Assembly (NCBI RefSeq): GCF_017377855.1
Contig: NZ_JAFREP010000026.1
Span: 62,001 to 126,000 of the forward strand
DNA length: 64,000 nucleotides
Origin: Acanthopleuribacter pedis
GTDB lineage: Bacteria > Acidobacteriota > Holophagae > Acanthopleuribacterales > Acanthopleuribacteraceae
Reading direction: 5' to 3'
Under the pieces are notes generated by a model. It saw only the letters and a program-made list of their open reading frames with translations. It did no database searches and was not told where the DNA came from. Of this stretch, positions 36,801-43,275 are shown in pieces; positions within the stretch are counted from its first letter, which is position 1; every line of letters starts with the position of its first letter. Position numbers and translations under genes: made by a program.

Positions 36801-39800
36801 CGGCGGCGGCTGGGTTGGGTGTGGCGGGAAGGTTGTCGCACGAGCTCGAGGACACATCGGCGACATCAAAAACGGGAAAGCCCGCGGGAAGCGATCCGGC
36901 GAGGTTTGCGGTGGTCAAAATACAGGCGACCGGCCCGTTGTTAAGGATGTCGGCGCGGTAATCGAGGGGCGCGGCCAAGTCCAGCGATAAAAAGGCGGCA
37001 CCCGCCTTGTGGACGGCCAAGATCGCGACAATCATCCCTGGGTCGCGTGGCAAGGCCAGGGCGACGACCTGTTCTTGACCGACGCCCCGCGCGTTTAAAG
37101 CGTGGGCAAGCCGGTTGGCCGCTTGGTTGAGATGTGCGTAGGTCCAAACCACGGCGTGCTCGGGTCGGCCGCCGTCCGCGACAAAACGCAACGCCTCGGC
37201 CTGGGGACGACGGGCGGCCCAGGCCTCAATCCGCCGGTAGGCGGGCGCATCGCTTATGGGCGGTGGGGCGGCCGAGCCGCCAAAGCGGAAACGCGGATCG
37301 GCCGCGGGCCACAAGGGCAACGCGGTGACGGCGGTGCGTCCGTCATCGTCGCAGGCGGCGCGCAGCAGTTGGACCAGGCAAGGCGCGGCGGCGCGCGGGA
37401 AGGCGTCGTCGAAGCGGGTACGGTCGTATTCCAACCGGCCGTGGTAGCCGTCCCCGTTGCGTTCGAATTCAAGGCTCAACGGGAAGGGGGTGGCCGCGGG
37501 CGGATGGTCCTGTTCGCGCACGGCGATACCTGGCAATCGCAAGGCGCTGGGCTCGAATTCGCGCAGGGAAAACATGATTTGGAACAGCGGGTGACGTCCC
37601 GGCAGGCGTTCGACAGCGGCGGCTTGCAAGACGGCGTCGAAAGGGATCCTGTTGTGCGCGGTCGCTTCAAGCACGGTGTCGCGCAGACGGGACAGCACGT
37701 CGGCAAAACTGGGCCGACCGCTTAAATCACAGCGCAAGACCAGGGTATTCACCACGCAGCCGACCAGATCCGGCGGGGCCGCCGTTGGTGCGGCCGGACT
37801 ACCGATCAAAATCGTTTGATCATCGCTCAAACGATGAAGCCACAGGGCAAACCCGGTGAGCAACACCATAAAAGGCGTGGCCTTGTTGCGGCGGCCGAGG
37901 TCGTGCAGGGCGGCCGATAAATGGGCGTCGAGGTGGATGTCTAGGCGGCCGGGCCGTCCCGAGACGGGCTCGTGGGGTTTGACAGGCAGGTTGTGTTCGG
38001 CAGGCGCGTCCGCCAACTGCCGGCGCCAATAGGCCAGGCCCTGTTGATAGGCGGCAGTTTCGCTTTGCTCCAGTTCCCAAGCTGCATAGGCGGCGGCATG
38101 GGTTGCGGCGGGTTTGTCGGGAAAAGTGCCCGCGGCGGTGAGGCTTTCGTAGGCCTCGGCCCAATCGTTTAACAACACCCTCACGGCGGTGCCGTCGGCG
38201 ACGATGTGGTGCATCGCGAGCAGTAGCAGCCGGCGTCGGGTTGCGAGGGTGATCAAATCGAGGCGGATCAGTGGATCGCGGCTCAGATCAAACGGCGTGG
38301 ACCATCGTTTTTCACGCAAGGCGGCGATGTGGTAGGTGCGCTCCGGCTCACCCAAGGAGCGCAGGTCGTGGCGGTGCAAACGGCAGCGGGATTCCTTGCG
38401 CACGACTTGCATGGGCTGACCCGCGATGGTAGGAAAATGGGTGCGTGTGCCCGGGTGCCGTTGACAAACCCAATCCCAGGCACGGGCGAGGGCGTCGCCG
38501 TCCAGATCGCCTTCGAGTTCCAAAACGGTGTGGAGGTGGTAGGGCGAGGGATCGCCGCCGTTGTCGCGGGCGAAGGCTTGCTCTTGGAACCACAGCCTTC
38601 GTTGGGCGGCGGTAGGCGGCGCGGGCCGGTCTTGGTCCCATGTTCTCATGGGTGGCTTGGGTGCCTGAAGCGGACTTGGTTTTTGGTTTTTTAGAAAAAC
38701 GGCACATTCGGCGATGGTCGGCGTTTGAAAAAACTGCGCCGGGGAAAGGGTGATGCCAAAGTGTTGGCCGACGGCTTCGCTTAGGGTCGCCGCGCGCAAG
38801 GAATCACCACCCAAGTCCAGGAAGTTGTCGTCACGACCGATGGGGGCATGGTCCAACACCTGTTCCCACAAGGCGGCGAGGCCTTGTTCGCCGTTGCCGC
38901 GCGGTGCCGCGTAGGGCGCCGGCGGCGGGGTGATCGCGCCCGGGTTTGCAAGGCGGTCGCCGAGCCGGTTTTGCGCAAATTCCCGGCGCAGAAATCCCCG
39001 ACGCAATTTTCCGCTACTGGTCAGCGGCATGCCGCCCGGTCGCAACAACAGCACGGCGGCCAACGGGATCTCCAGGGTCGTCAGGGTTCGGCTTACCGCC
39101 CGCACCGTGGTCGCCCAATCGGCGCGACGGTAGGCGGCCCGTGTCAGTTCGGCGGCGACGACCAAGCGGTCGGCGTCCTTGTGTCGGCTTGCAAAAGCGA
39201 CGATGCGGTTGGCGACCAGATCGGGTAAGGCGGCGACCCGCTGTTCCACATCCTGGGGATACAGGTTGCGACCGCGCACAATGAGCATGTCCTTGAGGCG
39301 CCCGGTCACAAACAGCCGGCCGTCGCGAACAAAACCCAGGTCGCCGCTGTGCAGGGCGCCGGCGATGGGGCCCAAATGGGGTAAACCCCAATAACCCGCG
39401 CACAGGGATTCGCCGCGAATTCGGATTTCACCGATGTGGTTGTCCGGCAGCAAGGCACCGGATTCGGGGTCGTGGATGCTCACGGGGCAGGCGGGATCGA
39501 TGTGACCGCAGGCGACCAGCGCCGCGGATTCCCGACCGGGTTGCGCCGGCAAGGCGCGCCCCTGTTCTAGCGCGGCGGCGTCGAATGAGGGCATGAACGG
39601 CTGGGTGTCGGCGTGGGCGGCACTCACTTTCAGCGTGGCCTCGGCTAGGCCGTACCCGGGGCACATGGCCTCGGCGCGGAAGCCATGGGGCGCATAGGTT
39701 TCGCAAAAGCGGGTGACGGTTGACGCGCGCACGGGTTCGGCGCCGTTAAAGGTCATCTGCCAGCTGCTCAGGTCGAGGCCGGCGCGGTCTTCGGGGCTGA

Positions 39801-40599
39801 TGCGGTCGACACAGAAGTCGTAGGCGAAGTTGGGCGCGGCCGAGTGGGTGCCGCGGTAGTCGGAAAGCGCCCGCAACCAGCGAAGTGGCTTGGCTAGAAA
39901 TGCGGCGGGCGCCATTTGGTAGCAGGTCCAGCCGGCGTAAACGGGAAAAAGCACGCCGAAGATCAAACCCATGTCGTGGAAAGTTGGCAGCCAAGAGACG
40001 ATGCGACTGGATTCTGCCGGCATTTGCCAACCCCGTGCGAGCAGGGCGAAGTTGGCGGCCAGATTGGCATGGCTGACGATCACGCCCTTGGGTGCGGCCG
40101 TCGAACCCGAGGTGTATTGGAGCAATGCGGTATCTCCAGGGCGGCATCCGCCAAAACGCGGCCTGGCGCCAAGCGCCCATTCACCATTCACGGCCAAGAC
40201 ACGGGTCGCCAAGCCGGCGGAACGGTTGCGTAGCCGCGGCACCAGATGGTGTTGGGTTAGGACCAGGGTCGCGGCGCAATCGCGCACGATCCCGCTAAAA
40301 AAATCGTCGCGGCCGGCACGGCGCGGCGGTTGTACCGGGACGGCGACGAGGCCGGACAAACAACAGGCAAAAAAGGCGACCACAAAATCGAGCGAGGGTT
40401 CCAAGGCCAAGAGGGCGCGGTCGCCGGGTTGGGCGTGTGCCTCGAGTTTGGCGGCCAAGGTCGCCGCACGTGCGTGTAACGCCGCGTAGGTGAGGCTGAG
40501 TCCGGGTCGTTCGCCGCCCTCGAGAAACTGAAACGCGGTTTGCTCAGGGTGGGCGGTGCAGCGGCTTTCGAGGATATGGTCCAAGGTGGAACGGTTCAT
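27802..40599 (-). CDS. FAAL-initiated three-module NRPS without thioesterase
   Basis: About 4265 residues from the ATG at 40599, preceded by AGGAAAGGG; an ATG 18 bases upstream sits before that site. Domains with rough residues: fatty acyl-AMP ligase 1-575 (YTSGSTAAPKG); ACP, Ser near 600; C1 with HHIVADG near 796; A1 near 1105-1600; PCP1 near 1677; epimerisation domain with HHLIIDA near 1856 and a DHGR motif; C2 with HHLVLDGWS near 2286 (DCL position after E); A2 2600-3090; PCP2 near 3158; C3 with HHLICDG near 3355; A3 3650-4130; PCP3 near 4203 with GGHSL. It would activate a fatty or other carboxylic acid and add three amino acids, the first becoming D. A1 and A3 read PKN rather than PKG in the ATP loop. 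There is no release domain. The C-terminus ends in a short tail, LNEISIDL, like the peptides bound by TubC-type docking domains. Substrates were not predicted. Confidence 0.93.
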   Translation of the reverse strand: MNRSTLDHILESRCTAHPEQTAFQFLEGGERPGLSLTYAALHARAATLAAKLEAHAQPGDRALLALEPSLDFVVAFFACCLSGLVAVPVQPPRRAGRDDFFSGIVRDCAATLVLTQHHLVPRLRNRSAGLATRVLAVNGEWALGARPRFGGCRPGDTALLQYTSGSTAAPKGVIVSHANLAANFALLARGWQMPAESSRIVSWLPTFHDMGLIFGVLFPVYAGWTCYQMAPAAFLAKPLRWLRALSDYRGTHSAAPNFAYDFCVDRISPEDRAGLDLSSWQMTFNGAEPVRASTVTRFCETYAPHGFRAEAMCPGYGLAEATLKVSAAHADTQPFMPSFDAAALEQGRALPAQPGRESAALVACGHIDPACPVSIHDPESGALLPDNHIGEIRIRGESLCAGYWGLPHLGPIAGALHSGDLGFVRDGRLFVTGRLKDMLIVRGRNLYPQDVEQRVAALPDLVANRIVAFASRHKDADRLVVAAELTRAAYRRADWATTVRAVSRTLTTLEIPLAAVLLLRPGGMPLTSSGKLRRGFLRREFAQNRLGDRLANPGAITPPPAPYAAPRGNGEQGLAALWEQVLDHAPIGRDDNFLDLGGDSLRAATLSEAVGQHFGITLSPAQFFQTPTIAECAVFLKNQKPSPLQAPKPPMRTWDQDRPAPPTAAQRRLWFQEQAFARDNGGDPSPYHLHTVLELEGDLDGDALARAWDWVCQRHPGTRTHFPTIAGQPMQVVRKESRCRLHRHDLRSLGEPERTYHIAALREKRWSTPFDLSRDPLIRLDLITLATRRRLLLLAMHHIVADGTAVRVLLNDWAEAYESLTAAGTFPDKPAATHAAAYAAWELEQSETAAYQQGLAYWRRQLADAPAEHNLPVKPHEPVSGRPGRLDIHLDAHLSAALHDLGRRNKATPFMVLLTGFALWLHRLSDDQTILIGSPAAPTAAPPDLVGCVVNTLVLRCDLSGRPSFADVLSRLRDTVLEATAHNRIPFDAVLQAAAVERLPGRHPLFQIMFSLREFEPSALRLPGIAVREQDHPPAATPFPLSLEFERNGDGYHGRLEYDRTRFDDAFPRAAAPCLVQLLRAACDDDGRTAVTALPLWPAADPRFRFGGSAAPPPISDAPAYRRIEAWAARRPQAEALRFVADGGRPEHAVVWTYAHLNQAANRLAHALNARGVGQEQVVALALPRDPGMIVAILAVHKAGAAFLSLDLAAPLDYRADILNNGPVACILTTANLAGSLPAGFPVFDVADVSSSSCDNLPATPNPAAAAYIISTSGSRGKPKNVVTDHAALAHHSTYPIETYRLTPDDRCLCFASFAYDAVLEEIFPALTAGATLVLRGEDLWRPSDFFAVCRAQQITIIGNLTTSYWQELVRYLENASAQEDRACRFRAVNVGGETMTPAWVAAWFRHAPPHAALYNGYGPTEATIAATLHRVVPGDAARAVVPIGRPLPGRFAVVLDAAGEPRAPGVPGELWLGGHGLARGYQRRPARTADAFRPDPFSGQAGARLYRTGDRAAYRLEPDGRLTLDFLGRDDQQFKLRGFRIEGTAVAAALGRLPSVATAEVILGSDEEPPQLIAFVVPRQTPADPDPFREALRAALAAALPPFMVPNRFLLLDALPTTVAGKRDHRALLALLAAEAPSNHETAVISQDPRFAVLHEIWCDLLQKERIDPHDNFFAAGGDSIMMLQVTTLAARRGIDITPSQMLANQTLAALGAVAGLCGSVQPQRPALPEVAPRLTPIQNWFFAQHFPEPKHYAMGLAVQIADDCDVGMLRRALFRVLQNHDVFQHRFTEAPTVASVPLDLAAHGDTLFALHQGKETLATVARELAAAMDIGQPPLLRVRLFANDKGPDTLLLVAHHLIIDAVTLRLLLAEWAAVYRDIAAGRPPQLEATGDAFNHWSHHIATRAEDIGEPAQSTARRLVQAAPEHHPVEGLLGHHPGCSGDAQRLRCRFDGETTHVLLQDAPRINDRLLTALALALVPQGSAFNLLVDYEDHGRRGDESAPDVAATAGWFTNVFPLLLPVAAGEGRQRRRDTLAAVRQSRRAVPNQGRDLGLNAPKLDLPKTPLLFNFLGVLDAALPAPFIALEVHHDLDLIGPNNPRAHLLEIDAVIVAGNLQVNWTYPRGTDHNTAIRDLSDRFQNQLRRLLNDTELAGETAPEILPTTPLQRGLLFETRRSENPEPYFEQVCLALHDSVDTDLFRRAWSQVTNRHPALRAAFVADETGTFQQVIPPEVALPWREQRLPENTPGALEAALAADRQSGFAFDTAPLMRCTILHGARRWFVWSSHHLVLDGWSGQQVLDEVGQSYRALQQNRAPNLPAAPSWSDYVAWINQPPGEAARRYWQNQLSGLAETTIAPAAEHDAPTAGFESQGAGHGAATFALTGAETRALHDFARRAHIPLNTLVQAAWALVNAAYTGDRVCFGVTLSGRRAPLRDIDRIVGTLIQSVPACFDIPGEGDLVAWLQSLPAQQDQRETFGNVPLATLKSWAGVAPGKPLFESLLVFENYPVTNDLDDLGFQADSLLLHEATHYPLTLVVAEQNSRLEARFLYHRDRYGHDAVVRLFDHWRDMLNAIIDTPERVPAALIGPAKREHTLLFQQPAQPVPAEPGDLLVPIQRHAGSEQAAVIWNEHRLSYRALEQHAEALADHLDHQGVRAGQVVGLCLQPSPATAVAVLAVLKVGAAYVGLDPVYPLPRRRLIAAEARVVLALRHADTDPGFDGPSLELDHLGRCSAQPTPPPRRSPLIHGDLPAYLVFTSGSTGQPKGVAVSRRLLANLIAWHGRLSNGPKNTLLFSPLSFDVSFEEMFTAWHGGAALVIPNPRQHQTPTLLYDLILRHRVARVMLPFVMLEQLILAAPEQPHADDVLAEIISTGEPLRINERLRRWFNARPKARLFNFYGPSETHVVTAHALPAEPAQWPAMPPIGHPINGIQALILDERLRPVPYGVAGELCVTATGGGYAGNPAATAARFVPNPFSTTPGTRLYRTGDRAKRLPNGNIQMLGRLDRQVKINGFRVEPDALEAMLARDPRVAESAVRVVRNADRAHLEAFVSLNDGMDDADVDAAPNLAHPALDDIRARLAEQVPAAVVPRRFAVLPTLPKTTSGKRNRLALPRLASPTETNNNASRPPQTPRERLLADLFSEVLGRAVTDIDLDFFAAGGDSLAAMRAVTRLRTIGRVTLSLRDFFAAPSVRRLATSLDNQRQEDKTASLAKIVSDPESAPLSFEQQRFWFHHQLADNDRARTALNMSFRLEAVGPLDISLLRTALQRLCDQQESLRTRFIETEDGPRQHVLHHHEPILAFSDLSAFEETDRNNKIETLAAKESATVFDPAQTPPWRCHLIQRDPRHATLLITLHHLICDGRSLDLFLHGLTQAAAAPTTKPKHPYRDFATWQRRQRATPTARGRLQSWCDRLRPALAVPAPPADRPGGSAAGYRGGTLTVPLAQANTAAWRKVAQQHGVTPFTLFLAGWALVLSRFSDQDDIVIGTPTGFRHHPAFEPVIGLFLNPLPLHIRVPHPARYAATLLEQVHQTVLTALDHQDIPFEQVVARLQPERTLDHHPLFQVLFNYHQVADTQLTLGDCRLTAAANNNDTAKLPLTMEVLHHDDRYLLQLGYNADWYDAETALLLANHYAAVLADPEAWHQPIHRLGQPQPQPKPIPTSQAPPVATILAKRLREQPTAIAVQMGDSQLSRAELEQHANRLRNDPAFSRLRGEQVVAIWMQRGPAQIIALTAALLHGVPFLFLDPDQPPARQQTLIQSADVQLLLTEPNTQSTATHTAPDMPHINLPETTDPWWQTQTEQQPPVVPEPSRLAYLIATSGSTGTPKNVAVPQAALAHYMEWAIATYALTSEHPIPYFGSPAFDATLLTLIAPLLAGTPIAIHPSGQDLAALFPPDRSKHYSMLKTSPALLTLLQKELPPQTWAHLPVDTLVCGGEPLEPRHLAGLDPTNIRIFNQYGPSEATIACTTHRVTTPTAPLPIGSAVSGSRLSVRDRHGYRQPRGFAGELWIAGKQLARGYHQNPAQTATQFVPDPEAEAPGARAYRSGDRVRTKTDNPDPFLFLGRIDRQFKLRGYRIEPAQIEGYLNEIQGIEEAVVATVQHGPDDTRLTAWLRPKTMGINAETIRQSLRQKLPPYLIPNPIIEVTEIPRTASGKINRAALPKSAKTNPTARSSTPEEKQIATLFAETLGLAEVDATDHFFHLGGHSLLATQLMAKLRHHYGLNLPLRLIFQEPTVAGLAQRIQQIHRASSGLSHQPQTLNEISIDL

Positions 40600-40640
40600 G
40601 GTTCCCTTTCCTAACATTTATAAATGAACCCCAAGTTTAG

Positions 40641-40978
40641 CCCGCATTTCTCACAAGGATTCGTCGCGAGAAGCTGAAAGCCTTGTGCGTACGAAGATTA
40701 CGACCAAGAGACGGCACAGGGGGCCGACCATTCGCGGGGCCGACCATTCGGGGTCCGACCTATCGGGGTCCGACCATTCGGGGTCCGACCATTCGGGGTT
40801 CGACCATTCGGGGTCCGACCTATCGGGGTTCGACCATTCGGGGTCCGACCATTCGGGGTCCGACCATTCGGCGTAGCAGCTGAGGCGAAGGCGGCTCGAC
40901 CGAGTAATGCGGATGGCCGCCCCCTCGTAATCGCATGGTTTTCGGTTTCGTAGCAGAATTCCTTGTGAGAAATGCGGG
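40641..40978. repeat. MITE-like element with near-perfect 22-bp terminal inverted repeats
   Basis: Bases 40641-40662 (CCCGCATTTCTCACAAGG then ATTC) are the reverse complement of 40956-40978 apart from one extra T. The element is 338 bp, encodes nothing recognisable, and contains the 15-bp tandem repeat. Part of its right end (TTCG.TAGCAGAAT.CCTTGTGAGAAATG.GGG) recurs at 51913-51953, so this is a dispersed family. It lies between the NRPS start and the TonB receptor end. No clear target-site duplication was identified. Confidence 0.7.
40725..40872. repeat. 15-bp tandem repeat, ten units (VNTR)
   Basis: Ten copies of CGACCATTCGGGGTC start at 40725, 40741 and then every 15 bases to 40861. The variants are CCTAT for CCATT and TTC for GTC. 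Because 15 is a multiple of three, all frames stay open and give low-complexity peptides (for example RGPTI on plus, NGRTP on minus). I read this as a non-coding minisatellite. Confidence 0.85.
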
Positions 40979-40991
40979 TTAGGGGCATGAC

Positions 40992-43193
40992 CTAGAAACG
41001 GGCGCTGAATTCCGCGCCGTAGGTCAGCGGTTCACCGTAAATGACCTCGTGGAATCCAAAGGCGGACAGGTCGACGATGTCGCGGATGTATAGCTCATCG
41101 GTCAGGTTTTTGGCAACCAGGGCGATGCCGAACTTACCGCCGGCCGACGTGTAGGCGACGGCGGCATTCAGGAGCCAATAGTCGTCGGCGGTTAGGCCGC
41201 TGCTGTTGGCTGAATCGAAAAAGACGGCGTCCATGAAGACGGCGTCGGCGCGTACGGAAAACAGACCCCGTTGTTGGGTTTGGAACCAGTAAGTGATTTG
41301 GCTGTTGAAGGTGGTTTCCGGTGACATGATCAATTGGTTGCCGCTGAAATCTTCACCGGTGCCCAGCACAAAATCGCGGTATTCGGTGTCGAGCAACCCG
41401 AGTCCGAAACGCAGGTCCCAGCCGACGGTGGGTCGCATGGCCAGCTCGGCTTCCAGGCCGTAGATGCGCGCGTCGGAGGCGTTGTCGAGTACTTGGGTGG
41501 GGATGCTGCCGACGTTGACGGTGTTAAAGACCTGCAAATCTTGGTAGTCGTAAACAAAAGCGGAAGCATTTAAGCCGATGCTGCGCCCGGGGTTTGTGGT
41601 TTTGACGCCGATCTCCAAGGCGTTGAGGGTTTCCGGGTTCACGGGTTCCACTTCCTCGGGAAGGAAGGCGGCGCCGCCTTTGAATCCGCCGCCGCGGAAC
41701 CCGCGACTGAGGGTGAGGTAGGCGTTGGTGCGGGCGTTGGGTTTGAACACCAGCCCGGCCTTGCCGGAGAATTCGTCGTCGGAAATGGCGCGGAACTCGT
41801 TGTCGATGAGCGGGATGATCAGGTCGTCTTCGAAAATGAAGGTGTTGGAGAGGAACTCTTTTTCATCGCGGGTCAAACGCAAGCCAAGGGTCCACGACCA
41901 GCGTGGGTTGAGGGTGCCGGTCGCTTCGCCGAAAACGGCGTAACTGGTTGAATCTTGGCGAAATACCTGAGCCAGGTTGAAGGGGCCGTTGACGGGGTCG
42001 AAGGGGAGGCCTTGCTCGCGCAGGATGCCGAGCAAATCGTTGCGAATGTCGTTGTCGAGTGTTTCGTCGAAGAAATACACCCCCGCGATCCAAGTGGTGC
42101 CGCCGTTGCCGTCCGATTGAATGCGAAACTCTTGAGATACCTGGTCGGCCTCGGCATCCCAGGTGGTTTCCAGCAGGCGGTTGGGACTGGCGTCGACGTC
42201 TTCCAGCCAAAAGCGCTCGGCATTGCCGAGGGCGGTGATCGACACGAACTGCCAACCGTCGCCGTGGTGGGTGAGTTTGAGGGAGGTGGTCAGGGTGTCG
42301 ACTTCCTCGCCGGTGGGGAAGTTCCAGGCGCCGGAGAAGGGATCGGGTGATTCCACGTAACCCAGGATGTCGGCACCGTCGATGAGGCCGCGGCTTTCGT
42401 AGCGAATCGAATCGGCGCGGTTGCGAAATAGATTCACGCCCAGCAGCACATCCCAGTTTTCACCGGCGTTGATGTCGAGGAAGAGACGGGCGGAAAAATC
42501 ATCCAGTGCGTTTTCATCCTCGCCGTTAAAGGTGTTTTCGACATAGCCGTCGCTCTGGTTGCCGGCGACGGCCACGCGCAGGGCGGCGCGATCCTCGCCG
42601 ATGGGGGTTTCGTAGGCGCCCTCAAAACGCAGGTGGTCATAACGACCGAGGCGCAAGCGCGCGTAGCCACCGCGTTGGTAGCTCGGTTTGCGGCTGACAA
42701 AATTGATCGCGCCGCCGGTGGTGTTTTTGCCGTAGAGCGTGCCTTGGGGACCGCGCAAGACCTCAACGCGTTCCAGGTCGAACAGCTGAAATCCTTGGGA
42801 GATGGGAGAGTTGAGAAATACCTCGTCGGCGTACATGCTGACGGAACCGTTGGCGTTGACGTTGAAGTCGCTGTTGCCCACGCCGCGGATGTAAATAGCG
42901 GGCAGTGTGTTGGAAAACGCTTGTTTGAATTGCAGGTTGGGGACCTGTTGGGCGATTTCGGCGCTGCCCAAGAATTGACGATCAACCAGATCGTCGCCGC
43001 TTAGGACCGTGGCTGAAATGGGGATTTCGCTGAGTTTTTGCTCGGTTTTTCGGGCGGTCACCACGACTTCTTCGAGGATGTAGCCGTTGTCTTCGTCCTC
43101 GGTTGCCGAGGGGGATTGGGCTTGAAGGGCGGCGGTGGGGAGGATCAGCAGGCAGCCAAGGAGGCATGGCAACCGGAGGAAATAATGTGGCAT
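40992..43193 (-). CDS. TonB-dependent outer-membrane receptor
   Basis: 733 residues with a Sec signal peptide (about 1-25, ending LQAQ). A TonB-box-like segment EEVVVTARK lies near residues 40-50. A plug domain follows (IRGVGN, VEVLRGPQGTLYGKNTTGGAINF), then a 22-strand-type beta-barrel ending in a C-terminal Phe (FSARF), as expected for barrel assembly. Length is normal for the family. An AAAGGGG ribosome site precedes the ATG. It lies 82 bp after the protease gene on the same strand and 393 bp upstream of the FAAL NRPS, separated from it by the MITE-like element. It could import a metallophore, vitamin or sugar; the sequence does not decide. A link to the NRPS product is inference from position. 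No Fur-type operator was recognised. Confidence 0.93.
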   Translation of the reverse strand: MPHYFLRLPCLLGCLLILPTAALQAQSPSATEDEDNGYILEEVVVTARKTEQKLSEIPISATVLSGDDLVDRQFLGSAEIAQQVPNLQFKQAFSNTLPAIYIRGVGNSDFNVNANGSVSMYADEVFLNSPISQGFQLFDLERVEVLRGPQGTLYGKNTTGGAINFVSRKPSYQRGGYARLRLGRYDHLRFEGAYETPIGEDRAALRVAVAGNQSDGYVENTFNGEDENALDDFSARLFLDINAGENWDVLLGVNLFRNRADSIRYESRGLIDGADILGYVESPDPFSGAWNFPTGEEVDTLTTSLKLTHHGDGWQFVSITALGNAERFWLEDVDASPNRLLETTWDAEADQVSQEFRIQSDGNGGTTWIAGVYFFDETLDNDIRNDLLGILREQGLPFDPVNGPFNLAQVFRQDSTSYAVFGEATGTLNPRWSWTLGLRLTRDEKEFLSNTFIFEDDLIIPLIDNEFRAISDDEFSGKAGLVFKPNARTNAYLTLSRGFRGGGFKGGAAFLPEEVEPVNPETLNALEIGVKTTNPGRSIGLNASAFVYDYQDLQVFNTVNVGSIPTQVLDNASDARIYGLEAELAMRPTVGWDLRFGLGLLDTEYRDFVLGTGEDFSGNQLIMSPETTFNSQITYWFQTQQRGLFSVRADAVFMDAVFFDSANSSGLTADDYWLLNAAVAYTSAGGKFGIALVAKNLTDELYIRDIVDLSAFGFHEVIYGEPLTYGAEFSARF

Positions 43194-43275
43194 GGAATAC
43201 CCCTTTCATGGATGGAACGTTCATAAAATCAGAAAGAGAAATTGCTGAAAACGGCTGAGTTTAGGGGAGGACGTT

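Noticed and set aside
40683..40988. Repeat peptides (RGPTI, SGSDH, NGRTP) from the 15-bp tandem repeat, resembling pentapeptide proteins
   Set aside because: All frames stay open because the period is a multiple of three, and the residues do not fit the A(D/N)LXX pattern of pentapeptide-repeat proteins.
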